A model generated the notes under the pieces. It was not told the origin of the DNA, did no database searches, and was given only the letters and a program-made list of their open reading frames with translations. From Bernardetia sp. (GTDB taxonomy: Bacteria > Bacteroidota > Bacteroidia > Cytophagales > Bernardetiaceae), in the NCBI RefSeq assembly GCF_020630935.1, contig NZ_JAHDIG010000010.1:1-64000 (forward strand): a stretch of DNA of 64,000 nt, read 5' to 3'. Shown piece by piece: positions 41,855-50,730 of the stretch (position 1 is its first letter; every line of letters begins with the position of its first letter). Made by a program: the position numbers and the translations under genes.

Positions 41855-42757
41855 ATGAATATAGCAGAAACTCTACAAGAAAAACTCTTATCTTATTGGG
41901 AAATACTCATTGAAAGTATTCCACGCATTGCTATTTCACTTATTATTACTACTGTTTTTATTCTCATTGCTATCGGACTGACCAAGCTCTTCCGAAAGAA
42001 AATGATGCAGAATGCACAAAATAAATTAGTGGTAGATTATGTAGTCAAATTAGTAAAGTTTTTCCTCATCTTGGCAGGCATTATTTTAGGCTTGCACACA
42101 ATGGGACTTACTGGAGTGGCTGGAGGGCTTTTAGCAGGTGCAGGCGCAGGTGCAGTTATTTTAGGTTTTGCCTTTAAAGAGATTGGAGAAAATTTTTTAG
42201 CTGGAGTAATTTTAGTCTTTGACCGTCCTTTCAACTTGGGAGACACCGTTACGGTAGAGGGAAATATGGGGAAGATTGTCTCACTAAATTTCAGAACCAC
42301 ACAAATGAAAACCTTCGACGGAAGAGATGTATATATTCCTAATATTTTGGTTATTACAAATGAGGTATATAACCATACACAAGATGGGTTTTTGCGCCTA
42401 GATTTTGTTATAGGCATAGATTACGACGATGATATACAAAAAGCTATAAAAGGAATTACAGAAATTGTGAATACAAACAAAGAAGTTTTGAAGAATGAAA
42501 AAACGATTGTTTTGATAGATGAGTTTGCAGCAAGTACAGTAAATCTGAAAGTGATGTTTTGGGTAAATACTTTAGACTATAAAGTTTCAGCACTTGAAAC
42601 AAAGACAGAAATCATGCGAACGGTTAAAAACTATCTTCTTGAAAATAAATTTGGTTTGCCTGCCAATATTCAAGAAATCAAGATGTATAAGCCAGAACCT
42701 ATTCCTATTATTCTCAAGAAAGAAAGCGATGCTATCAAGTTCACAGAAAACAATTAA
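41855..42757 (+). CDS. Small-conductance mechanosensitive channel, MscS family
   Basis: 300 residues. Three transmembrane helices (about 20-45, 65-85, 90-115); the third carries the Gly/Ala pattern of the MscS pore, LTGVAGGLLAGAGAGAVI, followed by LGFAFKEIGENFLAGV and FDRPFNLGDTV of the beta domain. The C-terminal part (residues 130-280) fits the MscS vestibule. It releases solutes on osmotic downshift. The last 20 residues are charged and likely cytosolic. It is 54 nt before the Ppx/GppA gene, with which it may be co-transcribed. Confidence 0.95.
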   Translation: MNIAETLQEKLLSYWEILIESIPRIAISLIITTVFILIAIGLTKLFRKKMMQNAQNKLVVDYVVKLVKFFLILAGIILGLHTMGLTGVAGGLLAGAGAGAVILGFAFKEIGENFLAGVILVFDRPFNLGDTVTVEGNMGKIVSLNFRTTQMKTFDGRDVYIPNILVITNEVYNHTQDGFLRLDFVIGIDYDDDIQKAIKGITEIVNTNKEVLKNEKTIVLIDEFAASTVNLKVMFWVNTLDYKVSALETKTEIMRTVKNYLLENKFGLPANIQEIKMYKPEPIPIILKKESDAIKFTENN

Positions 42758-42811
42758 TCTAATTATCAAAAATAATTAGTAAAAATCTTCAAAATCTGTT
42801 TTCTTTGAGTT

Positions 42812-43750
42812 ATGATAAATAAATCCAATCAAGATTTGCGTTTGGCTGCCATCGATATTGGCTCAAATGCACTCCGTCTGCATATTAGTAGAGTCCGTTT
42901 TTCTGAAAAAGACAGTTATCCTAGTTTTAAAAGAATAGAACAAGTACGCTTTCCGTTGCGCTTGGGTACAGATGTTTTTAGTCTTTCGCATAAGATTAGC
43001 CCTAAAAATGAGGCAAAATTTATTGAAGTGATGCATGCTTTCAAGAATGTTATGGAAGTTTTTGAAGTCAATGATTATATGGCTTGTGCTACTTCTGCAA
43101 TGAGGGAATCTAAGAATGGCAATTATATTGTAGAAAGAGTAAAAAGAGAAGTAGGAATTTCTATTGATATTATCAGTGGAGATATGGAAGCCGAACTTAT
43201 CAATAAATCTATTTTAAATTATGTTTCGACAAACAATTTTGTTCATATTGATGTGGGGGGAGGAAGTACGGAAGTAAATATTTATCATAATCTTCAAAAA
43301 ATAGATGCTCGTTCCTTCAATATGGGTTCGGTGCGTTCGATTGCCGATGATACAAAAAATGTAACAAAAGAATATATAGAAAGAGAAAATCAAATTTTAA
43401 AAGACTGGGTGCAAAAGGCAATAAAGCCTCTTTCTAGTCCTGTAAATGCTGTCGGAACAGGTGGGAATATCAATAAACTCTACGATTTGTCTAAACAATC
43501 GAAAAATAAAATATTAAGTTTTAGAGAGATAGAACGTTTGTATAAAGAGTTAAGCAAACGAAACTACCAAGAGAGAATTAGTGATTTCGGATTGAATGAC
43601 GATAGGGCTGATGTAATTGTTCCTGCTACAGAAATTTATCTAAAAGTGATGAAGGCAGCAGGAATAAAAGAGATAATAATTCCCAAAGTAGGGTTAAGAG
43701 AAGGTATAATTCAACATCTTTTTGATAAAAATAATATAGCCCAAAACTAA
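42812..43750 (+). CDS. Ppx/GppA-family phosphatase
   Basis: 312 residues, the short single-lobe-pair form without the C-terminal HD domain. ASKHA phosphate loops are visible: LAAIDIGSNALRLHIS at the N terminus and FVHIDVGGGSTEVNIY around residue 145; CATSAMRESKNG and IISGDMEAELI are the conserved Ppx stretches between. The third loop is NAVGTGGNINKL. It should cleave polyphosphate or pppGpp. The length fits the Bacteroidota type that lacks the HD part. It is followed after 11 nt by the DCC gene. Confidence 0.93.
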   Translation: MINKSNQDLRLAAIDIGSNALRLHISRVRFSEKDSYPSFKRIEQVRFPLRLGTDVFSLSHKISPKNEAKFIEVMHAFKNVMEVFEVNDYMACATSAMRESKNGNYIVERVKREVGISIDIISGDMEAELINKSILNYVSTNNFVHIDVGGGSTEVNIYHNLQKIDARSFNMGSVRSIADDTKNVTKEYIERENQILKDWVQKAIKPLSSPVNAVGTGGNINKLYDLSKQSKNKILSFREIERLYKELSKRNYQERISDFGLNDDRADVIVPATEIYLKVMKAAGIKEIIIPKVGLREGIIQHLFDKNNIAQN

Positions 43751-43761
43751 ATTTTTGTAAA

Positions 43762-44280
43762 ATGAATACTGTTTCAAAACATTCTGAATTTCAAAGTTTA
43801 ATCAAAACATCATCTCCTCCCAAAAAAACACTTTTAGTTTGGGATGGAGAATGTGGCTTTTGTAAATATTGGATTACCAAATGGGAAATGATTACAGACA
43901 ACAAACATATAGATTTACGTCCGTATCAAGAAGTTGCAAAGGATTTTCCAGATTTGGATGAAAAATTGTTTAAAAAAGCTGTTCGTCTTATTACTCCAGA
44001 AGGTATTGTTTATTCGGGTGCTTCGGCAGCTTTTAAAAGTTTAGAGCTTGGAGGTGCAACTCATTTGCCTATGAGTTGGTACAATCAAAACCCTACTTTT
44101 GCAGAACTTACAGAGTGGTTGTATGAAAAAGTAGCCGATAATCGTCCGTTTTTGCATGATGTTTCTCATTTCTTTTTAGGAGAAAATCCTAAAAAAATAT
44201 GCCCTTCTGTGTGGGTATGGGCTGGTTTAGGAGCAGTTATAGGAGGAACTCTTGCGATAAGATTGGGAAGAAAGAAGTAA
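43762..44280 (+). CDS. DCC-family (DUF393) thiol-disulfide protein
   Basis: 172 residues. The DCC motif VWDGECGFCKYWI (Asp-x-x-Cys-x-x-Cys) lies near residues 27-39, as in the thioredoxin-fold DCC family; LRPYQEVAKDFPDL and YSGASAAFKSLELGG follow. The C terminus ends in a hydrophobic stretch (WVWAGLGAVIGGTLAI), a possible membrane tail. Function in the family is generally unknown. Its 3' end overlaps the hairpin at 44259-44304, a terminator for this three-gene plus-strand group. Confidence 0.88.
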   Translation: MNTVSKHSEFQSLIKTSSPPKKTLLVWDGECGFCKYWITKWEMITDNKHIDLRPYQEVAKDFPDLDEKLFKKAVRLITPEGIVYSGASAAFKSLELGGATHLPMSWYNQNPTFAELTEWLYEKVADNRPFLHDVSHFFLGENPKKICPSVWVWAGLGAVIGGTLAIRLGRKK

Positions 44281-44304
44281 TTCTTCTCACTGCCCAATCT
44301 TTGT
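44259..44304 (+). terminator. Terminator overlapping the end of the DCC gene
   Basis: AAGATTGGG (44259-44267) / CCCAATCTT (44293-44301) with inner AGAAG/CTTCT pairs, followed by TTG and TTT. It separates the convergent DCC and phosphoesterase genes. Confidence 0.65.
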
Positions 44305-44322
44305 TTAAGAGCTTGTTTAAAT

Positions 44323-45747
44323 CTATCCTTTTACCATTTTGTCTAAATATTTGTAGCGAAGTCTTACCTCTTCATTGAACGTCTTACAAAGACTTGCATA
44401 AGGCTCTTTGCTACAATCTATCAGCTCTGAGAGCATGTTGAAAAATTCTGAATGACTATCGCTATCATATTTAGCTTCAGTTGTTGAAACTTTGTATGTT
44501 CCTTCATTGTACATTCGTACCGAAACACAGTCCAAATTATCATCTACTAAAATGATTGCTCCTCCGTGATATATTTGTTCTTGCATGGTATCCACGACCC
44601 AACCTCCATCGTTATATACTTTTACAGCTTGAGGAAAACCATCAAAAACCATCATCTTTTCAAAAGGCTTATGTGTATGTCCAAAAATAAAACTCAAATC
44701 AGAAGGTACTTGCCCTATTTCCCCTCTCATTTGCAGCAATAAAGGTTTTTCTACAAACTCTTTAAGTCCTTTTTTAGTCTTTTCATCTAATACATCAGTA
44801 GAAAACCCACGTTCGGAGTTAGCAACCTTTTGTGCTGCTTCGCCCAAAATCCATTTTAAGGAATGTTCTGTAATCATTTCTTTTACGGCATTTTTCTGCA
44901 TACGCTCTGCAATGCTTTCAGCCATATTGTTGGTAAGCCCCAACAAAGCCTCTTTGTCTTGCATCTTGTTGTAGATAATTTCTACATCTTTACCTACTTC
45001 TCCCGAACGTCCCATCGTCGACCAAAAAAAGTCTATCCAAGCAAAATTTTCGGCTTCAATATCCCATATATTTTGAGGTAAAAGACGATTTGGAAAAATC
45101 ATTGTTTTGAGTTCGCTCATCAGCATATATAAAGATTCTATATAATGTCCATGAGAAAATACAATACCTTTTGTCTTGTTTTCATTGGTTACCATATAGT
45201 TTGGATACATCGTCGATACACGCACATTGGCTTCTCTAAGATGTGCATGCCTGTGTATTACTCCATTCATAAATTCACAAGGAATAGAAGGAGGCGATTT
45301 ATACATATTGGTTACGTGCCAAGGAATAGGCAAACGCTGATCAACGGGCAGTGTTTTTATATGTTCTGTGTATTGTGTTTCTCTAGCCTTTTCCCATAGG
45401 TGGTGGTCGTGGTTACCAGGTAAGAAAACCATGTGAGGGTCAAACATCCAGTTTTCTTGACTTTCATTAGGTGGAAAAATCAATCTAATAAATTGGTCAA
45501 ATGACATGGCTGTTTCATTCGTGTTAGAAAGAGCAAGCTCCATAATGTCTCCATTCAAAATAAGTGTAGGCTTTGGGCTATCTTTAGAATTGGTTTTAGA
45601 AAGAATTTCCTTCAAACATTTTACCCATTCTATAAGTGCAGCACTAGATTTTTGTGGGTCAATTTTCAGACTTTCTGGATGAAGGTAAGTCATAAGGCTA
45701 GTAGCTGCCCCAAAATGTAGGTCAGAAACACAAACGTATTTTATCAT
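44323..45747 (-). CDS. Calcineurin-like metallophosphoesterase
   Basis: 474 residues. The five metal-binding blocks are in order: YVCVSDLHFGA (1), LILNGDIMELAL (2), VFLPGNHDHHLW (3), VFSHGHYIESL (4), FIFGHTHKPFEK (5). Between blocks 4 and 5 is a long helical insert (about residues 210-350). No signal peptide. Substrate could be a phosphodiester, nucleotide or lipid; the insert is not one I recognise. A TATTTTTG box on the minus strand at 45805-45812 lies about 60 nt before the start. It converges on the DCC gene. Confidence 0.9.
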   Translation of the reverse strand: MIKYVCVSDLHFGAATSLMTYLHPESLKIDPQKSSAALIEWVKCLKEILSKTNSKDSPKPTLILNGDIMELALSNTNETAMSFDQFIRLIFPPNESQENWMFDPHMVFLPGNHDHHLWEKARETQYTEHIKTLPVDQRLPIPWHVTNMYKSPPSIPCEFMNGVIHRHAHLREANVRVSTMYPNYMVTNENKTKGIVFSHGHYIESLYMLMSELKTMIFPNRLLPQNIWDIEAENFAWIDFFWSTMGRSGEVGKDVEIIYNKMQDKEALLGLTNNMAESIAERMQKNAVKEMITEHSLKWILGEAAQKVANSERGFSTDVLDEKTKKGLKEFVEKPLLLQMRGEIGQVPSDLSFIFGHTHKPFEKMMVFDGFPQAVKVYNDGGWVVDTMQEQIYHGGAIILVDDNLDCVSVRMYNEGTYKVSTTEAKYDSDSHSEFFNMLSELIDCSKEPYASLCKTFNEEVRLRYKYLDKMVKG

Positions 45748-45893
45748 AGGTAAGTTGTGGTTAGTTTAGTATATACATAAATGAGAGTAATTATTTGTAA
45801 AATCCAAAAATAAACTGAACTTCACAAATTTAATTTTGAAACAATTTTATTCTTTTTTCTATAGAAACACTCCTTTTTTTCAGTAAAAAACGC

Positions 45894-45901
45894 TACCTTT
45901 G
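45894..45901 (+). promoter_or_regulatory. Promoter -7 box of the yceD-rpmF unit
   Basis: TACCTTTG, exact TAnnTTTG, 28 nt before the GTG start of the DUF177 gene. The same octamer serves rplS at 50670-50677. The -33 region is only T-rich. Confidence 0.55.
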
Positions 45902-45928
45902 TGGTCTTAACCAAAAAGTTAAAAGCAA

Positions 45929-46534
45929 GTGAAAGACTTACGCACTTTCGAAATTGATATTATTGCACTCAAACTGGGTTCGCATTCTTTTACTTTTGAC
46001 TTAGACAATGATTTTTTTGATTATTTTAAAAATAATCAGAATGGATTTATTGAAAAAGGAAATTGTAAAGCAGAAGTCATTCTTGACAAAAACGAACAAC
46101 TTATTCGTGCTACTTTTATTGTCAATGGAGTTGTAGAACTTGTCTGCGACCGTTCTTTAGACGAATTTGATTATGAAGTAGATGTAGAAGAGACTATTCT
46201 CTACAAGTATAGCGAAGAAGAAAAAGAGCTTACCGAAGAGATTATCTTGATAACTCGTAAAACACCGAGCATAAATGTAGGTGAACTTTTACATGAGTTT
46301 TTGGTCTTGGATATTCCTATGAAAAGGTTACACCCTCGTTTTGAGGATGAAGACTATGCAGAAAGCGAAGACTTCGGCAACTTAGACGAAGAGAATCCAA
46401 ACAAGAAGGCAAAAATCAATTTTATCTATTCCTCTGATAAAGAGAAAGATGATACTAAAAAAACATCTTCTGAAGAGGAAAAAACAGACCCACGTTGGAA
46501 TATTTTGAAAAATTTGAAAAACAATCAGAACTAG
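45929..46534 (+). CDS. yceD: DUF177/YceD-family protein
   Basis: 201 residues, GTG start (VKDLRTFEIDIIALKLGSH in outline), which lies correctly behind the promoter box and matches the usual N terminus of the family. The family's conserved Cys (VELVCDRSLDEFDYEVDVEE) is present; other parts include the acidic C terminus ending DPRWNILKNLKNNQ, typical of YceD proteins. YceD genes almost always sit before rpmF, and the protein takes part in 23S rRNA/large-subunit maturation. Here rpmF follows at 198 nt, wider than usual. Confidence 0.9.
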   Translation: MKDLRTFEIDIIALKLGSHSFTFDLDNDFFDYFKNNQNGFIEKGNCKAEVILDKNEQLIRATFIVNGVVELVCDRSLDEFDYEVDVEETILYKYSEEEKELTEEIILITRKTPSINVGELLHEFLVLDIPMKRLHPRFEDEDYAESEDFGNLDEENPNKKAKINFIYSSDKEKDDTKKTSSEEEKTDPRWNILKNLKNNQN

Positions 46535-46692
46535 AGCGTTTTTTAAAAGAAAAATTTAGAATATAGAAACAGGTCTTTAAAAATATTGTTGAACTTTAAA
46601 TTAGAAAGAACTAGAAGAGTAAAGTAAAAACTGTTTTTGGCAGAATACTTAAAAAATTGTAGGCTAAATTCTGTTTTTACGCAAAAAATAAG

Positions 46693-46700
46693 CATCTTTG
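46693..46700 (+). promoter_or_regulatory. Possible second promoter before rpmF
   Basis: CATCTTTG, one mismatch to TAnnTTTG, 33 nt before the rpmF start. It could give L32 a transcript of its own; no clear -33 box. Confidence 0.35.
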
Positions 46701-46732
46701 CAATCTTTCTTTAAAAATTTAGTAAAAATCTT

Positions 46733-46945
46733 ATGGCACATCCTAAAAGTAGAATCTCTAAATCACGCCGTGATAAGCGTCGTACACACCACAAATGTGA
46801 AGAAAAAACAATCCTTACTTGTCAGAACACTGGCGAGGCACATTTGATGCACCGTGCTTACTATCACGAAGGCAATCTTTTTTTCAAAGGTAAAATGATT
46901 GCAGAATTTGAAAAAGAAGAAGTTATTGAAGAAGATGAAGACTAA
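46733..46945 (+). CDS. rpmF: 50S ribosomal protein L32
   Basis: 70 residues. N terminus MAHPKSRISKSRRDKRRTHH is the standard L32 start. The zinc ribbon is the cysteine-poor form: only TCQNTGEAHLMHRAYYHEGN remains where other phyla have four Cys, as is usual in much of the Bacteroidota. The C terminus is acidic (EKEEVIEEDED). It sits behind the DUF177 gene and before a terminator at 46970-47011. Confidence 0.97.
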   Translation: MAHPKSRISKSRRDKRRTHHKCEEKTILTCQNTGEAHLMHRAYYHEGNLFFKGKMIAEFEKEEVIEEDED

Positions 46946-46969
46946 TCTTTATTTTTCTGAAAAATGAAT

Positions 46970-47011
46970 AAAAATCTCTTTTTTATCCAAGCGATAAAGA
47001 AGAGATTTTTT
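46970..47011 (+). terminator. Terminator of rpmF
   Basis: AAAAATCTCTT / AAGAGATTTTTT with extra TTTATC/GATAAA pairs below the loop, followed by T residues. Confidence 0.82.
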
Positions 47012-47042
47012 AGTTTTGGACTTTTCTTAAAACAAGAGTGCT

Positions 47043-47642
47043 ATGAAAAAATATATCCTGTTGGTTTTGACTTTGGGCATTTTGCTAAAAAGTCATCATA
47101 TTTATGCTTTTGGGTTAGGAGATGAAACATATATTACTCCTTATGGCAACGAGATAGATAATTGGATGGGGAATGATTTGCATACTGGAGGAAAGCATCA
47201 TTTTTCAGGACTAAAAGAGTGGTATTATTATAAAGGTTTTATTGTAGGAAAGTGCAGATGTTTTGCTCCTTTTGATAATAAAGAAAGACAAGAGTTAGGC
47301 AATTATGTTGTTTTCAATGAAACAACTCACGAAACACATTTTTTTGAGGAAAAGAGTGAATGGAACGCTTTTTTGAATGGTAATGGACTACATCCCAAAA
47401 TTTGGACACGTTGGCACGATGGGGGAGATGGTAGTATTTTATACATATTTTTTCCACTCATCATGTTATTTCCTATTACTATTCCTGTTTTGATTTTATC
47501 TTTAGTTTTTCTTTTTAGAAATAGAAAGAAGATGCGACAAAAACTTAAGGCTTTGAAGTATTATCAAATCGTAGCTATTATTTCTCCTGTATTATTAATT
47601 TTTTTTATCTGGATTTTGGAACAATATCCTAGTAGTATTTAA
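47043..47642 (+). CDS. Exported membrane protein, unknown function
   Basis: 199 residues. Signal peptide to about 22 (ILLKSHHIYA), an extracytoplasmic part with many aromatic residues and His (WMGNDLHTGGKHHFSGL, WYYYKGFIVGKCRCFAPF, including a CRC pair), then two transmembrane helices (about 128-157 and 174-192) separated by a basic loop, FRNRKKMRQKLKALKYYQ. I do not recognise the family. It stands alone on the plus strand after the rpmF terminator. Confidence 0.7.
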   Translation: MKKYILLVLTLGILLKSHHIYAFGLGDETYITPYGNEIDNWMGNDLHTGGKHHFSGLKEWYYYKGFIVGKCRCFAPFDNKERQELGNYVVFNETTHETHFFEEKSEWNAFLNGNGLHPKIWTRWHDGGDGSILYIFFPLIMLFPITIPVLILSLVFLFRNRKKMRQKLKALKYYQIVAIISPVLLIFFIWILEQYPSSI

Positions 47643-47731
47643 TCAAAGTGAAATTTTTTATTCTAAAAAAATGAAGACTTTTTCGTATTTTGTAGTTTAT
47701 CCATTGTAGCATTCAAAATGATAAATTTTCC

Positions 47732-48670
47732 TTGTTTAAATATCATCTTCGTCTTCATTTTGTAATTTGGCTTTCTAGTCTTGTTCCTTTAGTTGTCAAT
47801 CAGATTGATTTGTCAGCTACTGAACTTGTCTTTTATCGGACACTTATGGCTGTTGCTTTTTTAGCCATTTGGCTTGTAGCAATAAAAAAGTTTAAGTGGG
47901 CAGGAAAGAAAACCTATTTTCTGATGGGAACAGGAATCTTGACATTTATCTACTGGACACTGATTGTCGTCTCTACAAAGTTATCTAATGAAGCTGTCTG
48001 TCTTATCGGACTAGCCACTATTCCACTTTTTGTCAGTATTCTACGACCCATTTTGGGAAAGGGAAAACTTTCTGTTGGGGAAATTATCACAGGATTAAAC
48101 GCAATTTTTGGAATCTATATCATATACAGTTCAGATTTTGATTATGGCTTGGGCTTTTTTTTGGCTCTTTTGGGTGCATTTTTTGGCGCATTAGTTACTA
48201 TTTTCAATGCTGACTTAGTTAAAGAAGAAGCTCCTCTGCTCATTACGTTTTATCAGATGGGAGGAGCTAGTCTGACAGCATTTTTACTCTTACTGTTCTC
48301 TACTTTTTTTGGAGGAGTGGTAGCAGATTTTATACCTGTAAAGTGGAGCATGACTTGGAATAGTTTCCTACTTATTTTTGGTTTAGCATTGGGTGTTTCT
48401 GTGTATGCATATAGCGAATCAGTACGACTAATGAAATACTTAAATCCTTTTACAGTAGCGATGGTAGGAAATTTAGTTCCTCTATATGGAATTTTAAGTG
48501 TTATTGTTTTGTCTTACTTTGTTGCAAAAGTAGAAGTTACTCCAATGGATATTTATTTTTATGCAGGTGGAATTATAGTAGTAGCTGCTGTGGTAGCTCG
48601 CCCTTTAGTAACTTGGTATTTTGAAGTATATGCTAAAGATGATGAGAAAAGTAGTGTCATGAAAAAATAA
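47732..48670 (+). CDS. DMT-superfamily (EamA) transporter
   Basis: 312 residues with ten predicted transmembrane helices in two EamA repeats. Recognisable: ELVFYRTLMAVAFLAIW in helix 2, GTGILTFIYWTLIVVSTKLSNEA, and the second repeat WNSFLLIFGLALGVSVYAYSESVRLMKYLNPFTVAMVGNLVP. The C terminus is charged (YAKDDEKSSVMKK). The start is taken as TTG at 47732; upstream ATGs (47671 and 47718) are out of frame. Substrates of EamA proteins range from amino acids to nucleosides and cannot be told here. Confidence 0.9.
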   Translation: MFKYHLRLHFVIWLSSLVPLVVNQIDLSATELVFYRTLMAVAFLAIWLVAIKKFKWAGKKTYFLMGTGILTFIYWTLIVVSTKLSNEAVCLIGLATIPLFVSILRPILGKGKLSVGEIITGLNAIFGIYIIYSSDFDYGLGFFLALLGAFFGALVTIFNADLVKEEAPLLITFYQMGGASLTAFLLLLFSTFFGGVVADFIPVKWSMTWNSFLLIFGLALGVSVYAYSESVRLMKYLNPFTVAMVGNLVPLYGILSVIVLSYFVAKVEVTPMDIYFYAGGIIVVAAVVARPLVTWYFEVYAKDDEKSSVMKK

Positions 48671-48884
48671 TGGCTACACTTCTTGACTAGAAGTCTAATA
48701 CTCTATTTTTTGACTTAATAAAATCGCAGAGATGTAAGATAAATGAAGTAATTATTTTTATTATATTACAAATCATTTGTATATTAATCTTCACATAGAT
48801 AAAGTTGTCTAAATCTAAAAGCAAATTAAGTTTTTAAATCTCATGTATGGCTAAAAAATATTTTTTAAACATAGATAAATTAGT

Positions 48885-49020
48885 CTAGAAGTTGTTTAAG
48901 AATGAAAAAATAACCGTCGTTGAGGCTCAAAATACAGCCGTCAACGAGGATAAACTCCCCTAAACGATGGTTTTAAACCTCGTTTACGGTTGAAAAATAC
49001 ACTCTTAAACAACTTTCTAG
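48885..49020. repeat. Inverted-repeat element in a 438-bp gap
   Basis: 136 bp bounded by CTAGAAGTTGTTTAAGA (48885-48901) and TCTTAAACAACTTTCTAG (49003-49020), i.e. 17-bp terminal repeats with one extra base. Internal arms AACCGTCGTTGAGG and CCTCGTTTACGGTT pair over 11 of 14. No ORF. The rest of the gap (48671-48884, 49021-49108) shows only a small ACTTCT/AGAAGT hairpin just behind the DMT gene. Confidence 0.7.
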
Positions 49021-49108
49021 TTAAGTTTTAGTTGTTTCTATAATATCAAAAAAACTTTTAACTTTCAAAGCCAAACATTTTACTCTCAACATCTGTATTT
49101 ATTTTTTA

Positions 49109-49993
49109 ATGCAAACAAAGAAACCTATTTTATTTACAGGCGCATTTTACTCTGAACAAGAATGGATAGAACCTATTTTATCTGTTTTTCCTTTTGTTCA
49201 TTATCTGCCTTATTTTTTTTCATCTCATACAGAAACAACAGAAGTGTTTTCATTCGAACACAAGTTTCCTTGTATGCATCCACAGGAGGATAATCCGTAT
49301 GCGTCATTTATTAAAGAGTTTTTTAGTGATAAAACTGAAGAAACCTCAAAAAATGCTTTTGGAAGTGGATTTAAGCAATTTTATCAGCGCATTAGAGAAA
49401 AATATCAAGTTAATAAGGAAATCAAGAGAGAAATTCGTCCTCTTATTTATGATAAATATGGTGTTTTTTTAGCAGAGTGGCTTCACAGGCACTACAAAAC
49501 AGATGTAGTAATTTTGATTCAACATCCTTTAAGTTTTGTCTTTGAGTGGATAGAAAAAAAAGAAAGTACAGATTTTGATAAACTGTTTTCAGATAAAGTG
49601 GCTAAATATGCCCCCAATGCTTTTGCACGTGTACAACTAGAACAACAGGAAAATATTTTTTCAAGTCTTCAAGAGTGGGAAAAAGCGATGAGAATATGGC
49701 TTGTTTTTGCTGAAACCATATTATATTATCAACAAAACTATCCTGATTGGCTATTTTTTAGATATGAAGATTTTAGAGAAACACCAGACCGAACACTCAT
49801 AGATATTTGTGATATGTTAGATTTGGGCTATACTCCAAATTTTTTAAATAAAATAGAAGAGACAAACACAGTGCGTGAAAAAGATGCAAAAAAAGTTACT
49901 GCTGATTATACAAGAAAACTGCTAGACGAAACGCAAGAATACTTAACTCATTTTTATCCTAGAACTAATATAGGAAAGAGCATGTTCCGATAA
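49109..49993 (+). CDS. Sulfotransferase-like protein
   Basis: 294 residues with the layout of PAPS sulfotransferases: an N-terminal strand and loop ILFTGAFYSEQEWIEPIL, a central VVILIQHPLSFVFEWIE (position of the 3'-phosphate-binding RDP...S motif, with QHP in place of RDP), WLFFRYEDFRETP and a helical C terminus. The usual 5'-phosphosulfate loop RSGTTxL is replaced by FYSEQEW, so activity is uncertain. Could alternatively be a related glycan-modifying enzyme. It ends at a bidirectional terminator shared with rplS. Confidence 0.7.
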   Translation: MQTKKPILFTGAFYSEQEWIEPILSVFPFVHYLPYFFSSHTETTEVFSFEHKFPCMHPQEDNPYASFIKEFFSDKTEETSKNAFGSGFKQFYQRIREKYQVNKEIKREIRPLIYDKYGVFLAEWLHRHYKTDVVILIQHPLSFVFEWIEKKESTDFDKLFSDKVAKYAPNAFARVQLEQQENIFSSLQEWEKAMRIWLVFAETILYYQQNYPDWLFFRYEDFRETPDRTLIDICDMLDLGYTPNFLNKIEETNTVREKDAKKVTADYTRKLLDETQEYLTHFYPRTNIGKSMFR

Positions 49994-49999
49994 ACAAAA

Positions 50000-50028
50000 A
50001 AGCCAATACTAAATTTTAGTATTGGCTT
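50000..50028. terminator. Bidirectional terminator between sulfotransferase and rplS
   Basis: Perfect 14-bp stem AAGCCAATACTAAA (50000-50013) / TTTAGTATTGGCTT (50015-50028), only one base between the arms. Flanked by A-rich and T-rich runs. Confidence 0.82.
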
Positions 50029-50053
50029 CTTATTTTTTCTTTTACTAAATAGA

Positions 50054-50440
50054 TTATTTAGCAGCTTCTGCTGAAGCATAGTTACCACGACGTTCTTTGA
50101 TACGAGCAGCTTTACCCATACGACCACGTAAGTAGTAAATTCTTGCTCTACGTACTTTACCACGACGAACTAAATCTACTCCTTCGATGTTTGGAGAAAG
50201 AAGTGGGAAAATACGCTCAACACCAACACCATTAGAAACTTTACGAACTGTAAATGTTTCACCGTTTGTATTTGGGTTTTTGCGTTGGATAACAACACCT
50301 TGATATTGCTGAATACGCTCTTTATCGCCTTCTTTGATACGTACTTTTACATTTACTGTATCACCAGCACGAAATTCAGGAAATTTCTTGCGAGCTTCTG
50401 CGTTAGAAGCCTCTACCATTTGGATTAATTTATTTCTCAT
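50054..50440 (-). CDS. rplS: 50S ribosomal protein L19
   Basis: 128 residues, normal length. Recognisable: [55 protein letters not shown] and [20 protein letters not shown] near the C terminus. It binds at the 30S/50S interface. In many bacteria it follows trmD; here it stands alone with its own promoter and a long leader upstream. Confidence 0.97.
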   Translation of the reverse strand: MRNKLIQMVEASNAEARKKFPEFRAGDTVNVKVRIKEGDKERIQQYQGVVIQRKNPNTNGETFTVRKVSNGVGVERIFPLLSPNIEGVDLVRRGKVRRARIYYLRGRMGKAARIKERRGNYASAEAAK

Positions 50441-50662
50441 CAGAAATTAAATTGGTAAGTTTGAAATAAAGAGTTTGACAGACAATTAAATTCTTCAAAG
50501 TATATTTCAAAAACTTGGGTTAAAAATAATTTGAGTTTTGAATGATTGTCAGAATCATTTATTTAGTCATTGTCTAAATAAAGACAGTCCAAAGCTAGAT
50601 TTTATTATTCTTGTTAATGAAAACAAGACAAGTGAAAATGTTGGAGGCTGTACATTTCAAAA
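50441..50662 (-). ncRNA. Long 5' leader of rplS with three hairpins
   Basis: A promoter at 50670-50699 implies a leader of about 220 nt, unusually long. It contains three short perfect stems: CTTGT/ACAAG (50620-50637), TGTCT/AGACA (50571-50586) and AATGATT/AATCATT (50541-50559), and no ORF. L19 leaders that sense ribosomal protein excess are known from other bacteria; whether this is one is inference. Confidence 0.4.
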
Positions 50663-50669
50663 CGAACCA

Positions 50670-50699
50670 CAAAGGTAGTTTTTTTATTTGGCATTACAA
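50670..50699 (-). promoter_or_regulatory. Promoter of rplS
   Basis: Minus-strand TTG at 50699-50697, 19-nt spacer, TACCTTTG at 50677-50670. Both elements and spacing match the Bacteroidota consensus. Confidence 0.68.
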
Positions 50700-50730
50700 A
50701 AAACAACTCCTCTAAAAGTGCTATATAAAT

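Noticed and set aside
46733-46945. Loss of zinc cysteines in L32 as a novelty
   Set aside because: This cysteine-poor form is usual in many Bacteroidota, so it is not unusual here.
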